The position numbers were made by a program, and so were the translations under genes. A DNA stretch of 64,000 nt from the NCBI RefSeq assembly GCF_022965805.1, contig NC_133115.1, forward strand, positions 32,603,321-32,667,320, read 5' to 3'. Position 1 is the first letter of the stretch. Each line of letters opens with the position of its first letter. The notes under the pieces were generated by a model, which was not told the DNA's origin, did no database searches, and saw only the letters and a program-made list of their open reading frames with translations. Source of the stretch: Primulina eburnea. Its lineage: Eukaryota > Streptophyta > Magnoliopsida > Lamiales > Gesneriaceae. Below, piece by piece: positions 41,001-50,963 of this stretch.

Positions 41001-41763
41001 AAAACATAATCTCATGCAATTTTATTTCCCAGCTTATTGACAACATCCATCCAGGAGGGTGTACGTGACTTTATTAGTTAGACGTTTTTGAGTCAGATGT
41101 TCAATTTACGTCAGTCTACCACTGGCCACAACTACCCACTGGCCACAACTACTAGACTACGTTTGGTTACTAAAACAGGAGAAAGAAATGAAGCTGTTGT
41201 GGTCAAACCCACTATACAACATGCTTAATCAAACATCCAACCTCACACAAACTTCCATAAAGAAAACTCAAGATTCATCAAATCACCTGCATATTTGTCA
41301 TGTCCATGACGCGCCACTTCATCTCCGGCCGTTCTCTCACATTCCTTCGCAGCATATTAGATATAACCACCTTCGAGAAATCAATATTGGTTATATTTCT
41401 GAACCCCACATCGTATAAATGCTCGGAGAGCCTCGAGTTTCCACACCCGGGCACCAGTATGCTCGTCTTTTCCGCCTCCACCCGAGGAAACTCTCTTTCG
41501 GATTCCGGCGGTAATGAAGATGGCAAAAGATGGGTTGTGATTAAGTTTTGGATTTGGGGCCATTCCGCATACCACTCGAAAGAGTCTTCGCTGCCTCGCA
41601 CGGTGAAGAATTGGTCCCAATTCTCTTTGCTAGTAAAGTCATCGAGTGTTTTCAGCAGCTCTTCTTGCTTTTGAACGCTACTACTGGTGTTCGATTTCGG
41701 GGTCTTCTTCTTCTCTTTCTTCCCCATTTTTCTCTGGCTATTTCTTGATTTCAAGCACGACAC
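26090..41763 (-). CDS. METTL13: METTL13-like double methyltransferase, 16 exons, complete
   Basis: Plant homologue of METTL13 (eEF1A lysine and N-terminal methyltransferase), expected to act in the cytosol; the plant substrate is assumed by homology. Exons in gene order: 41763-41287, 40772-40671, 40462-40396, 39092-38908, 33437-33177, 33083-33000, 32906-32859, 32770-32709, 31717-31669, 29414-29141, 28678-28557, 28065-27985, 27905-27831, 26947-26796, 26711-26561, 26287-26090. The sum is 2388 nt, 795 aa, all junctions GT-AG and in phase. N-terminal Rossmann methyltransferase: [20 protein letters not shown] (motif I, about 102-121), [21 protein letters not shown]-terminal spermidine-synthase-like methyltransferase: [15 protein letters not shown] (from 578), AVELDPVV (from 605), [22 protein letters not shown]. 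The second in-frame ATG (41727, MGKKEKKK) may be the true start, giving 783 aa. The exon 11 acceptor (TGCAGAGAG) was chosen because nearer AGs give stops. Confidence 0.93.
28292..28411. repeat. Perfect 60-bp tandem duplication in a METTL13 intron
   Basis: 28292-28351 is repeated exactly at 28352-28411, in the intron between exons 11 and 12. Complete identity means either a very recent duplication or an assembly artefact. Confidence 0.95.
29836..31336 (-). mobile_element. 5'-truncated LINE, antisense to the window, in METTL13 intron 9
   Basis: The minus strand encodes LINE fragments: [11 protein letters not shown] near 31290, [50 protein letters not shown] (about 31100) and [12 protein letters not shown] (about 30940). 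The ORF is broken by frameshifts and stops. The left end is an A-rich 3' tail. Flanks ATTAAAACAACAATT (29821-29835) and ATTAAAATAACAATT (31337-31351) match at 14 of 15 bases, a TSD. Confidence 0.85.
31405..31515 (-). other. Candidate cassette exon in METTL13 intron 9 (37 codons)
   Basis: Reading the minus strand, the sequence after a NAGNAG acceptor (TTAGGCAG then CAG) is open for exactly 37 codons. It ends at a consensus donor CTT-GTAAGT. Both borders are phase 0, the same phase as the exon 9 to exon 10 junction, so inclusion would add 37 residues without a shift. The peptide contains [19 protein letters not shown], with a CDGC..DPI pattern recalling the start of ZZ-type zinc fingers. I do not recall such an insert in plant METTL13 proteins, so it may be an alternative or cryptic exon. 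It lies just outside the LINE at 29836-31336. Confidence 0.4.
33533..33725 (-). mobile_element. LINE 3' tail fragment in METTL13 intron 4
   Basis: The sequence closely parallels the 3' UTR end of the LINE at 29836-31336: both carry ATAGGAAAC near the tail, then ATTAATTACAAAAAGCAGAC or its equivalent, ACAAGTGGTCCGCACA, and ATCTGAAACCGAGAAT. It is a very short 5'-truncated copy without coding sequence. Confidence 0.7.
33714..33790. repeat. Short direct duplication at the edge of the LINE tail
   Basis: A stretch beginning TGCAAGATAAATATCTATAA and running about 30 bases occurs twice, 44 bases apart, around 33715-33744 and 33759-33788. It may be an imperfect target duplication or a simple tandem duplication. 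Confidence 0.7.
34789..35001 (+). repeat. 5' LTR of the intronic Copia element
   Basis: 213 bp starting TGTTGAACATCC and ending ATCTTCA, directly before the primer-binding site. It is clearly diverged from the 3' LTR, with substitutions throughout. Confidence 0.88.
36860..37557. mobile_element. Nested non-autonomous hAT-type element (698 bp), perfect 8-bp TSD
   Basis: Ends TAGGGATGTAAACGA and TCGTTTACATTCTTA are inverted repeats with two mismatches. They are flanked by identical GATACATG (36852-36859 and 37558-37565), the 8-bp duplication of hAT transposons. The interior is rich in GAGCTCG-type motifs in both orientations near the ends (subterminal repeats) and has no transposase. Removing it and one TSD copy restores continuity of the Copia RT frame around KENGYM / KCQSDHTMF. 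Confidence 0.93.
38545..38754 (+). repeat. 3' LTR of the intronic Copia element
   Basis: It begins CGTTGAATATCC after a purine-rich tract (TTGAAGGGAA) and ends ATCTTCA. It shares a colinear block such as TCATTTGTATTTTAAACTTT with the 5' LTR. Confidence 0.88.
39339..39960. repeat. Intronic minisatellite-like array, about 130-bp units
   Basis: Three copies of a unit containing TTGTCCATGTTA, AGGATTTAATTCA, TAGTTATCATTCA and AAATTGATGTCTTGTG start near 39340, 39475 and 39840. The last two are separated by a T-rich stretch in which TTCTTGTGACCTTTAGTA recurs. It lies in METTL13 intron 3. Confidence 0.8.
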
Positions 41764-43106
41764 TCAGCTGGGTTTTCGGGCGCGGGAGCGATGCTAGCAG
41801 GGGAAAATGGGTCAAAAGGACTAATGCGTGTGTGCTTTATTTTTAAACGCAGGCCTAACGACTTGTTTTACATGTGTGCAATGCCCTCAAATCTCAATTA
41901 AAGATACAAATTTTATAATAAAAATAATAATTATAAATTAAAAGGTTGATTATCTATATCTAATCTTTTTATTAAAGCTGAAATTTTTAACTTTATAAAC
42001 ATATTAATCATTTGCCGTTCAATTTAAATATCTAAAGTAAATAAAACTTAAATGGAAAATATGTATCTTATATAAAAAGACTTAAATCAACAACCGAAAG
42101 AACAAAAAATAAAATACAAATAATAATAATAATGTAATGCCATGATTATGGGACTGAAAATGATATTTTGCTAAAGTAAAATTAAATAACTTCAATTTCA
42201 TTCTTATTGGTGTATTTATTTTATTAGTTTTTGAAAGAGATAGGATTAACTTCTGCAAACTGTAGGAAAACATTCACAATAATTCTGTGATATACTTTTA
42301 AGAGCTATAACTATTTTTACCATTAATACTAGAGGTCATTAATTGGTTGAAACAAATTTTATTTTATTTTGTTTTATTTTTGGTCTGTGGAGGGTTTGTC
42401 ACAACTTACCACTGGATCTCGAAATCAAGACATCGTCTTAAATTTAAGATGCACAATTAGCTATGTGTTTCCTCATATATTCAGGAGGAATTTGTTCACC
42501 CTGGAAAGTTTGGAGGAATCTGAGTGGATAGACTAACTGAGTGAACCGAGTCAATTCCTACTTGGCTAATAGAAGTAGTTCTTGTTTTTCTATTATCAAA
42601 GTAACAAGTCAAGTAGTTCTTCCGACTAAATCGGTATGCTGCATTGAGCTGCTGCAAATTCTCCAGGCTGTGAGTTGATGATAGTTGTCTCCACCAATTG
42701 CACAGCACCGTGTAAATTTGCTTGCTTTGGTGAGAGTTTTAATCATTGAAAGAAAGGTTTCTACTTACATTGGAATTCCTAATATATGAAGACATTTATA
42801 ATAAGCATGTCGATAATCATGCTAATCAAATCATGGATGTTATCCATGATCTTGGTAAACTTTTCTTAAAAAAACAAATACACTATTTCCAGCGGCTGAT
42901 CTTTAGAGATCACTGATGAATAATTGTTTCCACCATCATCTGTCATTGCCACGAGCAGGAACAAATGCTTTAGGGTTGTTGCAAGATGGTAGTTTCAGTG
43001 CAGTGCTAACTGTGCTAAGGCTGATGTTTCTGGTTGGCTAACGCTGCGTCACATCAGGAGATAGAAAGTTGATCATACAGATTCTTCAAAGAGGGTGATC
43101 GATAGA
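41764..43106. other. METTL13 upstream region and AT-rich spacer
   Basis: Contains the promoter side of the METTL13-like gene and the sequence beyond the end of the NO VEIN relic. No coding segment was recognised; scattered short ORFs lack family motifs. Confidence 0.5.
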
Positions 43107-45530
43107 CTACTTTTTTGGCACCACAACTGCTAACTTTATATTGCCGAGTTGACAGAATTTCGCTGGATTTTTGTATATTGTTACTTTGCCATATCCATAT
43201 CGGACAAAATCACATGGGCAACGCTGAAAGCTTCACCTTTTTCAATGGCGAATTGCCATTCTCTCATTGATATAAGAAACCAGTTCTTTCTCGTCGCTTT
43301 TGTTGCTTTGACTTCGACATATTATTTGTTATTTTCATCATCATTGATGATAAAGTCATAAGGTAGACCGGTTTCATTAGCTTCATTTACCCAATTCACC
43401 GACACATTGACGAGGTTTCTCACGAAATATTTGAAAGCTGTGAACTTCCCCAGTCTCCCTGTGAGCAATGCTTCCTGCTGCCCAAATAGCTTATCTCCCC
43501 CATAGCTATTAGGTTGGCTAAAATGCATGATATCAGGAGCACCAAAATCTACAGAACCAAGGGTCGCACTCATTCCAGAAGTAACCAAGTTGCTTGAATT
43601 GTTAGACTTGGATTCTAAACCATCTGCACTGAGTAAAATTGCTCCCGGAGTCATGACCATAGGATCATGCTCAGTATTATATTCATGGTTGATCTCAGTT
43701 CGAGGTGTAACAACTTGTTCTTGATTTTCTTCATCAACGTGTATCCCTGTTATCAGCGGGCTCCTAAGCACTGGTTTCTTAGTTCCAAATGCACCACAAG
43801 ATTAATATCCAGGTGCAGTTTTCCAATCAACAGGTGGCCAACTTGAATTGATGACAGGTTTACCCTTGAACATTGAATAGTTTTGTTCAACTTTCTGTGG
43901 TAGACAATTTTCTAACAAATTAGAATTGCTCTCCAATGAAGAACTGTCGGTTTGAAAGGACCAGCAAGCTTCATCCATAGGGAGATTAGGTACCTTCTGG
44001 CTGTTTAAAATAAAAAAATTGTTTGCTCCTCATCTGCACCTGAGTCAGTCATGGTAGTGACCATGAGAAGAAGATTAGCGAAGTGCAAGTCAGTAGTTCC
44101 ACTGTACAGTAAGCGAGAAAACTCCATGAATATTGCGTGCAAATCAGATCCATGCCAGCAGGATAAGAGACTGTCATGAACTGACATTGATGAGGGCCTT
44201 GTTAGATCAGTTTCTTATGCCCATGGTAATAATGACATTAGTAGCTAAAATCCAATATGAACTAGCTATCATAGTCAGGATCGGATAAGCATTAAATACC
44301 TGCAAAAGGCAGTTACACACATATCGTTTCTTAGATGTAATCTTGCCTCTTTATAGCATTCTGATAGAACAACTCTTCGACCACAACAATCTTCAGGTGC
44401 GTAATATTCTCAAAACCAGACCTGTTGAGCTGATAATATCTGTCAGTATGCACATTTAAGACGTAGCGCTGCACGTAAGGGAGAATCCCATTCACCAGAG
44501 AAAAATGAAGCTACTGTCTGCTGGACCATAATAAATTGCTTCGTGAGGAACAATCTGTCAAAGAAATAAAATGAGACTGCAATAGATTAAGTTACATCAA
44601 AACAATTTGCACTAGTGTGTTTAGTCCTCCCACAAATAGATTGTGCCAGACTAGATACCTTTGATTAATTTTAATAAATCCATCACTTGGCAGCAAAAAG
44701 TGAGCAGCCGAGAGGTTGCTGCCTGTTGGCTAAAACATTATAGACGCATCTATTTAATTCTTAAAGTGAAATAATTGATTTCGTATGAGTGGGAACTGGG
44801 AAAAGTGACTTGTAATAACAGTACATTGCCTCCTCAGCAAATTAGACAACATTATTGTTATGTGGTTTATGGTTGGACATCTGACAGAGGCTTGTATACA
44901 TGTTAAAACTACTTCAACTAGTTGGTTTTTGAAAGTTGATGGAAACTAACAGCTAATGGGCGTCAGATGTTCAAACGAATTGACAAATTCCACCTTAATT
45001 TCTCATTCGAAAATGATCTGAGTACAGTAGGAATTTGATTCAGTAAGGAATCAGAATGTAAAACGAACAGGTACCTCTAACGTTATAACAGATAAAACCC
45101 GAGTTTCCCAAAACAAAACAGCAAATTGGTAGAGAGAGACGTAGAGCCTACTTTAGTTTTCGTGGTAAAACTGTACAGAAACAGGACTTCAAGGTATTGT
45201 AGAGATATAATAACCACGCCCCAAAAAACTAGTAGGCTCGAATGGTACTCTAGCATAAGAGATGCTTTTGACACAGAAAACATATTGAACGTTTGCTCTG
45301 GCAGAAAAGGATGGCATACCCAATGTTCTGGACACATACGCAAAGCTTTTCCCTCCCATTAACAGATTGTTTCTGGGAAATAAAATCCAAAAACATATCC
45401 ACTTGAACTCGTTTCCGTTTGTGAGCATCCACACTTATTAAAGAACCCAATTCCAGCTCTTCAAACCGTTCAATGGCCTCACTCTCACAGATTGCCACTT
45501 CCAAATCATACAAAGACGTAATTTTCTAAT
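43107..45530 (-). pseudogene. NOV: NO VEIN-like C-terminal pseudogene fragment (DUF3883)
   Basis: Minus-strand pieces match the C-terminal third of plant NO VEIN, a very large nuclear protein. In order: VAICESEAIERFEELELGSL and VDMFLDFI..KQSVNGREKL (45250-45530), IVPHEAIYYGPADSSF and SGFENITHLKIVVVEELFY (about 44340-44540), FMEFSRLLYSGTTDLHFANL (44010-44190), then LLTGRLGKFTAFKYFVRN and WVNEANETGLPYDFIIND (43320-43480), VEVKATKATRKNWFLISMRE (43250-43320) and a terminal LAVVVPKK-stop at 43107. Disabling changes: an in-frame TAA in PGY-stop-SCGAFG (near 43803), a TAA before YVEVKA (near 43340) and a frameshift near 43180. The large N-terminal portion is absent, so a truncated dead copy is the likeliest reading. 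Confidence 0.85.
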
Positions 45531-48500
45531 CGCTACAAAGCAGTGTATGAAGGTATTGATCTATGAGAAATAACAAATTGGTAAATAAATCAATTTATAA
45601 TTCTGACAAATACAAAAGGATGCTGATAAAGATATTTCATACCTGGTAAGGGGAGTGAACCAGAAAACTCGAGATTCAAACGAAAAAGAAACTTATATTA
45701 ATGCACTGGATAATTGATATATGTATTAATGCACTGGATAATTGATATATGAAACAGTAGTCTCTTCTGAATCGATATCACAAATGTTCAATCTTATCGA
45801 TATTTACAATAAAAAAATAATATTCTTAGCATAAAAAGTAATATTTTTTTTGTGAATGACTCAAATAAGATATATTTCTCACAAAATATGACTCATAAGA
45901 CTGTTTTACATAAATTTTTGTCATTAAACAAAAGAGCGGTTGATTATTAGACCAAGAATGTAATTAGTCAAAAGTGGCTGACATAGTTAGTTTAAGATAT
46001 TTTTATAAAAAACGGCCTGTCTGTATATGTTGCACATATAGCCATGTCTGATATTTTAAATGAGGGAAGAATTCTTCCCATCTATGAAAACTCTTCAGAA
46101 GTTATATTAATTAACACAAAAGTCAAAATCGATCAAGGGCTCAATTTCTGCTCCATCCCACTCACACAACCTTCCATACAACACAAAAGACAGGAGGAAA
46201 CAACAAGATGATGATTCAGGTTAACTCGAATCTAAACTCGACATGTTTTTTGGTTAATGAAACAAGGTTTGAATGCATCAGATCTAAAAAATGCTAGAGT
46301 TAACTTGTTTTAAGCAAAAATAGTTAATCTTTGAACTTCCTCATGTTAACATATTTTTAAAAGATCTGTTCAACAATACACATATGCACTTAGTGACTTA
46401 GATTTTGTTGTTTACATATTACAATAATTATAAAAAAAAAAAGATCATTGAACTCATTATGTGGATTCATGCCCCGAGTCCCTCATGAACATGAATTACA
46501 CGATCCAATAGTTTGAGACTAAAGAGTGACAAACTCTCCAAGTATAGCATACGAGTAGCCATGCAGCATATGAAATTCAGTCATTGGCCATGTGGTATTT
46601 ACTTTTCACACGATGGAGCCACTTAATTAGCAAAGAAGTGGGGGACCTGCGTGCTTCCAATCAAGGAGACAACTTGTGAATTTTTCACCAGATTAACCCG
46701 GCCCCGTAGATTGCTTTTTGCATGGCCTTCATGTTATACATTGTTTTGTATCAATCACGATGCAATTGGAAATGACAGTGTGAGTTTATATATATTGTTT
46801 TATATATAGTGTGAGTTTCCAATGCATTTCCAATTTCCAAGTCAAAGAACACGCATTCCATGGCTGGGAAAGTGTCCAAGAAGAAAAGGTTAGCATCATT
46901 CTGCCACCCTTTATCACCTTTCCCCTCACTTTATTGTCCATTTATCAGTATTTCTATAATAAAAAAAACACTCAAGTCAATAGTACAAGATCATAATAAA
47001 TGAAAACATGGTTAGATATATATTTTTATAGATAATGTAATTTCACTTATATATCAAGATATATTATGATTTCCAATGGACTTGATAGTAGATTATAACA
47101 CAAAATGTGGTGTGTGTTTGATATCATGTTATCCATTAACCGTGTCCACTTCTATTACCACTGTTAGGTGACACTCATCTAGTAGATGTGCAATTTTGAT
47201 ATGCTTCGTCGTGTCTAATATATGAGTGTCGCATCAACGATGAGTACAATTCTGAAGCACTTGATCAGAAAAAAGATTGAAAATCAGATGATGAAGTAGA
47301 CCAGGTCGATAGAATCTAGCATCTCCGATCAAAAATGCAAGTGATTGTTGAATCTCTTTGGACGATCTGAGATGAATGTCTCCGGCGATCAGAACGGAAG
47401 CACTACTAATATCATATTATGGAGATTGAGCGAGAAGTGCAGAAAACCATCTTTGATATCCGAGAGATGAAAAAGAAGATCATCATCTTTTTTACCCATG
47501 TTCTTAGTTATATATTTTGTTTTCCAACCTCTTGTAACTGACTAAATGCTATATTATCTCCTCACAAACTAAAGTTACTCTAATATGATATCAGATGTCA
47601 GGTTCCACTATTATATAATATTAGACTGCCCATAATTGGGTCACCCGTTTTGCTCATAGTTGGATCATTTGTAAATTTCACATTCCAAATGTTCATTCTG
47701 AGCATGAGAGAGGTGTATTAGTTGTCCCACATCAGTTAGATAAAATATTTGAGAGTTGCATATATGGAATTGAACATTCATCCCTCTCTTGAGCTAATAT
47801 TTGGTTATTTGGTCCAAGTCTCAATCTAAACAAGTATATCAAAATTGTGGGTGTGTGTGTATATAATGTGTAATAATTGTTAACTTTTTTTCCTTTTTAT
47901 TGCCGATGGTAAAGTGAATTGACTCAAGGTCTTCGTCTAACTAAGGGACGTTGATTTAAAAGCCATATGCTTTAACACGGTGTGGTCCATAGCTAACTGT
48001 CGAAAGCCAATACTAATATTTAATGTCTCCGTGGCTATTCTGGCTGTTCACTAAAATTGATGCACCTAGCTAGTCAAGTTCATATGTTTGAGTTTCATCG
48101 ACTAAACATGTATGTGCCTTATGGTATCTCCCGAGTGGCTTAAAAAAACAACATGAATCCCACGTACAAGAATAATTGTGGATTTCGGATATACACTTGA
48201 GATAATACCGTAAGATTATATCGAACTCAATTGATTATTCATCTATATTCTTACTTTCACATATCTCACATACAATAATGAAAAAGATTATGTCACCGAA
48301 CTATATAGTGGTGGTTAATCGTTTATACTTACTCCAATTTTTTTTTAAATCAATCTTGATATGAATTATTAAACATTTTATATTAAAAATATAAAACATA
48401 TTCAAATATAAATATCAAATTATGTAGACACTAAGTAATTAAAGAAAAAAGAAAAAATGAGAAGGTATTTCAACCTTGAGGTCTAGATTTATAAATGTCA

Positions 48501-48777
48501 AATGTAGAAGGACCGCGATGCAAAGAAAAAGAACTAGTCACATGACGCTGATATATTTCTTCCATCAAGCCATGTGGTTTTGAGAGACTCCCATAATCCA
48601 AAATCTCCTTCCCACTAAATTATCTCCAATTACTCCAAACTAAATTTTATTCTCAGTTTTTACCATCTTGTTATCTTCTTATATATTGTTTCAAAATTGG
48701 TTGTCCACTCGGTTAATGGATGTGGATCTCTGGTTTACAATCTGGGGTGGATTATCTTGGCCGGTCACAGTTTTTTC
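45531..48777. other. AT-rich intergenic region upstream of the CLE gene
   Basis: No gene was recognised. It includes a degraded MITE at about 45765-45925. Near 47400-47590 there are weak PBS-like sequences that could be an old LTR. The last 150 bases before 48778 contain TTATATATTG (48679-48688), a possible TATA element for the CLE gene. Confidence 0.5.
45765..45925. mobile_element. Degraded copy of the GAGACGGTCTCA-type MITE
   Basis: It shares AGCATAAAAAGTAATATTTT, the GAATGACTCAAATAAGATAT equivalent and ACAAAATATGACTCA...AGACTG with the better-preserved element at 50271-50420. Terminal repeats are eroded. Confidence 0.65.
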
Positions 48778-49071
48778 ATGGCAAAAACCAGCACAAAAAA
48801 TCTTTTGTTTGTTTTGATGGTACTATTGACCACTTTTCCAGTTCTATTGGAGTCTACCTCGATTTCGAAGGGAAGAATTCTCCGGCAACATTCTGAAGCT
48901 GCAGGCAGAGACTCTTCCTCCATGATGAGGCTGCATCGAATGAAAACTAGTGTTCATCATAGAAAAGGTGAGCCGTCTCTTTCCAAGAAACAGACGGATG
49001 AGAATGTGGATCGAGGATTTCATTCTGCTGCACACGAAGTCCCGAGTGGTCCCAATCCCGAGTCGAATTAA
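48778..49071 (+). CDS. CLE prepropeptide, CLE41/44 (TDIF)-like, variant dodecapeptide
   Basis: An intronless 97-aa secreted signalling precursor, the usual size for CLE proteins. Residues 1-27 form a hydrophobic signal peptide (KNLLFVLMVLLTTFPVLL). The basic, poorly conserved middle carries RRK/RHRK-like patches, and the last twelve residues (86-97, 49033-49068) are HEVPSGPNPESN. The canonical TDIF peptide of CLE41/CLE44 is HEVPSGPNPISN, recognised by the receptor kinase PXY/TDR in vascular stem cells; here position 10 is E, not I. The motif is directly followed by the stop codon, as in the TDIF group. A longer frame from 48697 exists, but the ATG at 48778 places the signal peptide at the N-terminus. 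Confidence 0.9.
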   Translation: MAKTSTKNLLFVLMVLLTTFPVLLESTSISKGRILRQHSEAAGRDSSSMMRLHRMKTSVHHRKGEPSLSKKQTDENVDRGFHSAAHEVPSGPNPESN

Positions 49072-49352
49072 TCATTATCATAATCGGCAAGGTTTAAATT
49101 GTGAGTATGGCTTTTGTGTATACTCTATAGATTGTTATAAGATGTTCAAAATTGAGAATGCATAGGCAGGCAGCTGAGGTAGGAGTTGCCGAGATCAGTG
49201 AAAAGATCTCGGATTTATATTCGAAAAGATATCGATATATGTCATCGGCCGGCGAGACTTGTGGCGGAAAAATGTACAACCAGATCATCTGTATCTCATG
49301 TAATGTGTCTCGTATTTGTAATATAGGATGGAGTTACGAGTTGCGTACATAA

Positions 49353-49978
49353 GGTCATCCACGATAAGAGGATATTTCTTTCAAATATCCGTGGACCTTC
49401 CTAATCCATGTCATCAATCAAATATTTCTCTATTCAAATATCTTATATTTCATAATCAAATATCACACCAACCAAATATTTATGGATCCTCTCTTTAATT
49501 AATATTTTATTTTCATTTAATAGGCTATTTATATTTTACATAATAATTAAATAAATAATAAATAATAAAAAATAAAAAAAAATAGCTGCTTGGGTCGAGG
49601 TGAAGCACCCACCCAAGCTCTTCAAGTGAAGAGTTGAAGAGCTTGGGTCAAGGTGATGAAGAGCTTCGGTCGTTCACCTCGACCCACCCGAGACTCAAAC
49701 TCTTCACTTCGACTCAACCCGAACCAAAAGAAAAAAAATCGAACAAAAAAAGGAAGCTCGACCCATCTCGTCTAAAAAAAACTCTACCCCAAAAACAAGC
49801 GCGTCTCATTCACGCTTGTTTCAAGAAATTTAAAAAAAAAATTACAATATCCGGTTACAAATTTGTAAGCGAGTATTGTTGTCGCACACAAATCAATGGT
49901 GTATAACGGTGAATATTTAAACGGAGAGGATATTTGGACGACATGACTTGAATAATACACACTGTTGTGTGGATGCTC
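49353..49978. mobile_element. PIF/Harbinger-type MITE, second family member (626 bp)
   Basis: Ends GGTCATCCAC and GTGGATGCTC are near-identical to those of the element at 13622-14411, with shared blocks GCGCGTCTCA and ACAAATCAATGGTGT. Flanks are TAA (49350-49352) and TTA (49979-49981), a decayed trinucleotide TSD. The GAAGAGCTTGGGTC palindrome is present but degenerate. Confidence 0.78.
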
Positions 49979-50270
49979 TTAGTATAGTGTTAAATTAGTG
50001 AAAATCGTCCTGTAAATTGCTGTTTTGATTGCGCTGATTCCCAACGCAAACTTTTGATGAATTTCATGTTAACTGATTGCTTCTTCACTTGGAGTCTTGC
50101 GTCTGTCGTGTAAACGCACGCACACATGGGACCTGACCAGCACAGTCCAGAATTAAGAGGTAGGGGGCGAGGGGTTGCATGTGTTCAAAATCACACTAGC
50201 TAGCTACCAGCTGGCACTAATTATATATTAAAAATTTCCGTCAACGTAAAATAATAAAAAATAGATCTAT

Positions 50271-50420
50271 TGTGAGACGATCTCACGAATCTTTATCTGT
50301 CAATCATACCGATATTCATAATAAAAAGTAATAATATTAGCATAAAAAGTAATATTTTTTCATGGATGACCCAAATAACATATACGTCTTACAAAATACG
50401 ACTCGTGAGACCGTCTCACA
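50271..50420. mobile_element. Short MITE with GAGACGGTCTCA-type ends (150 bp)
   Basis: Terminal inverted repeats TGTGAGACGATCTCACGA (50271-50288) and TCGTGAGACCGTCTCACA (50403-50420) differ at one position. The interior has two AAAAAGTAATA blocks. This is an abundant-looking family, with a degraded relative at 45765-45925. Confidence 0.8.
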
Positions 50421-50669
50421 CAAGTTTTTGCTAATAATAAATGATATAAAATTTATAACAACATATATACTCACACATTCGAGCAGTATCTGATACACAC
50501 AACTTTTACAGTTTATGTTAAACGGAATATTTTCATACATAATCAATGAAAAATACAACATATATATATATACACACAGACAGAGACCCGTATGTTTGTG
50601 TTTATTGTAATATAATACATACTGCATATATTATATAAATAAGAATGTTGTTGATTTTAATTAAAGAAT

Positions 50670-50963
50670 TTAAGCTGGTGGCTCCTTGGGGAAAATGACC
50701 TTCACAGCCCCAGCAGAATATCGAACCAACATCCGATCTATAGCAGCATGAGGGACATTCAAGGGAGAAATATAATCCGACGTAACATACCGTGAGGTTT
50801 CTCCATTCGAAGACAATTTTCTCCTCACAGTTATGTGCAAATGATTCTCGTCGAACACTCTCACACATGCGTTCCTTCTGTTCAAAATCCCTGCATTCGG
50901 GACTATCAGCGTGAACGTATGAGCCTTTGGGGTTTCCTCGGGGACAATTCTTGGATCCGCCAT
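50670..50963 (-). CDS. HSP20-like (alpha-crystallin fold) small protein A
   Basis: 97 aa from MADPRIVPEE. The order of motifs follows an alpha-crystallin domain: EETPKAHTFTLIVPNAG (like W.ETPEAH.F...VPG), VRVFDENHLHITVRRK (beta strands with D.N.L.I...R), SDYISPLNVPHAAIDRMLV and a final VKVIFPKEPPA (like GVL.VTVPKE). It is shorter than canonical class I small heat-shock proteins and lacks their N-terminal arm, so it may be a divergent HSP20-like protein without classic chaperone function. Paralogue at 56043-56345 on the same strand. An upstream ATG (50999) would add 12 residues without similarity. Confidence 0.75.
   Translation of the reverse strand: MADPRIVPEETPKAHTFTLIVPNAGILNRRNACVRVFDENHLHITVRRKLSSNGETSRYVTSDYISPLNVPHAAIDRMLVRYSAGAVKVIFPKEPPA

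Noticed and set aside
41300..41674. 124-codon plus-strand frame opposite METTL13 exon 1
   Set aside because: Antisense shadow of a clearly coding exon.
47390..47600. Weak PBS-like words (TAATATCATATTATGGAG, CTAATATGATATCAG) suggesting an old minus-strand Copia LTR
   Set aside because: Matches to the tRNA primer site are too degenerate, and no coding remnant or LTR pair was found.
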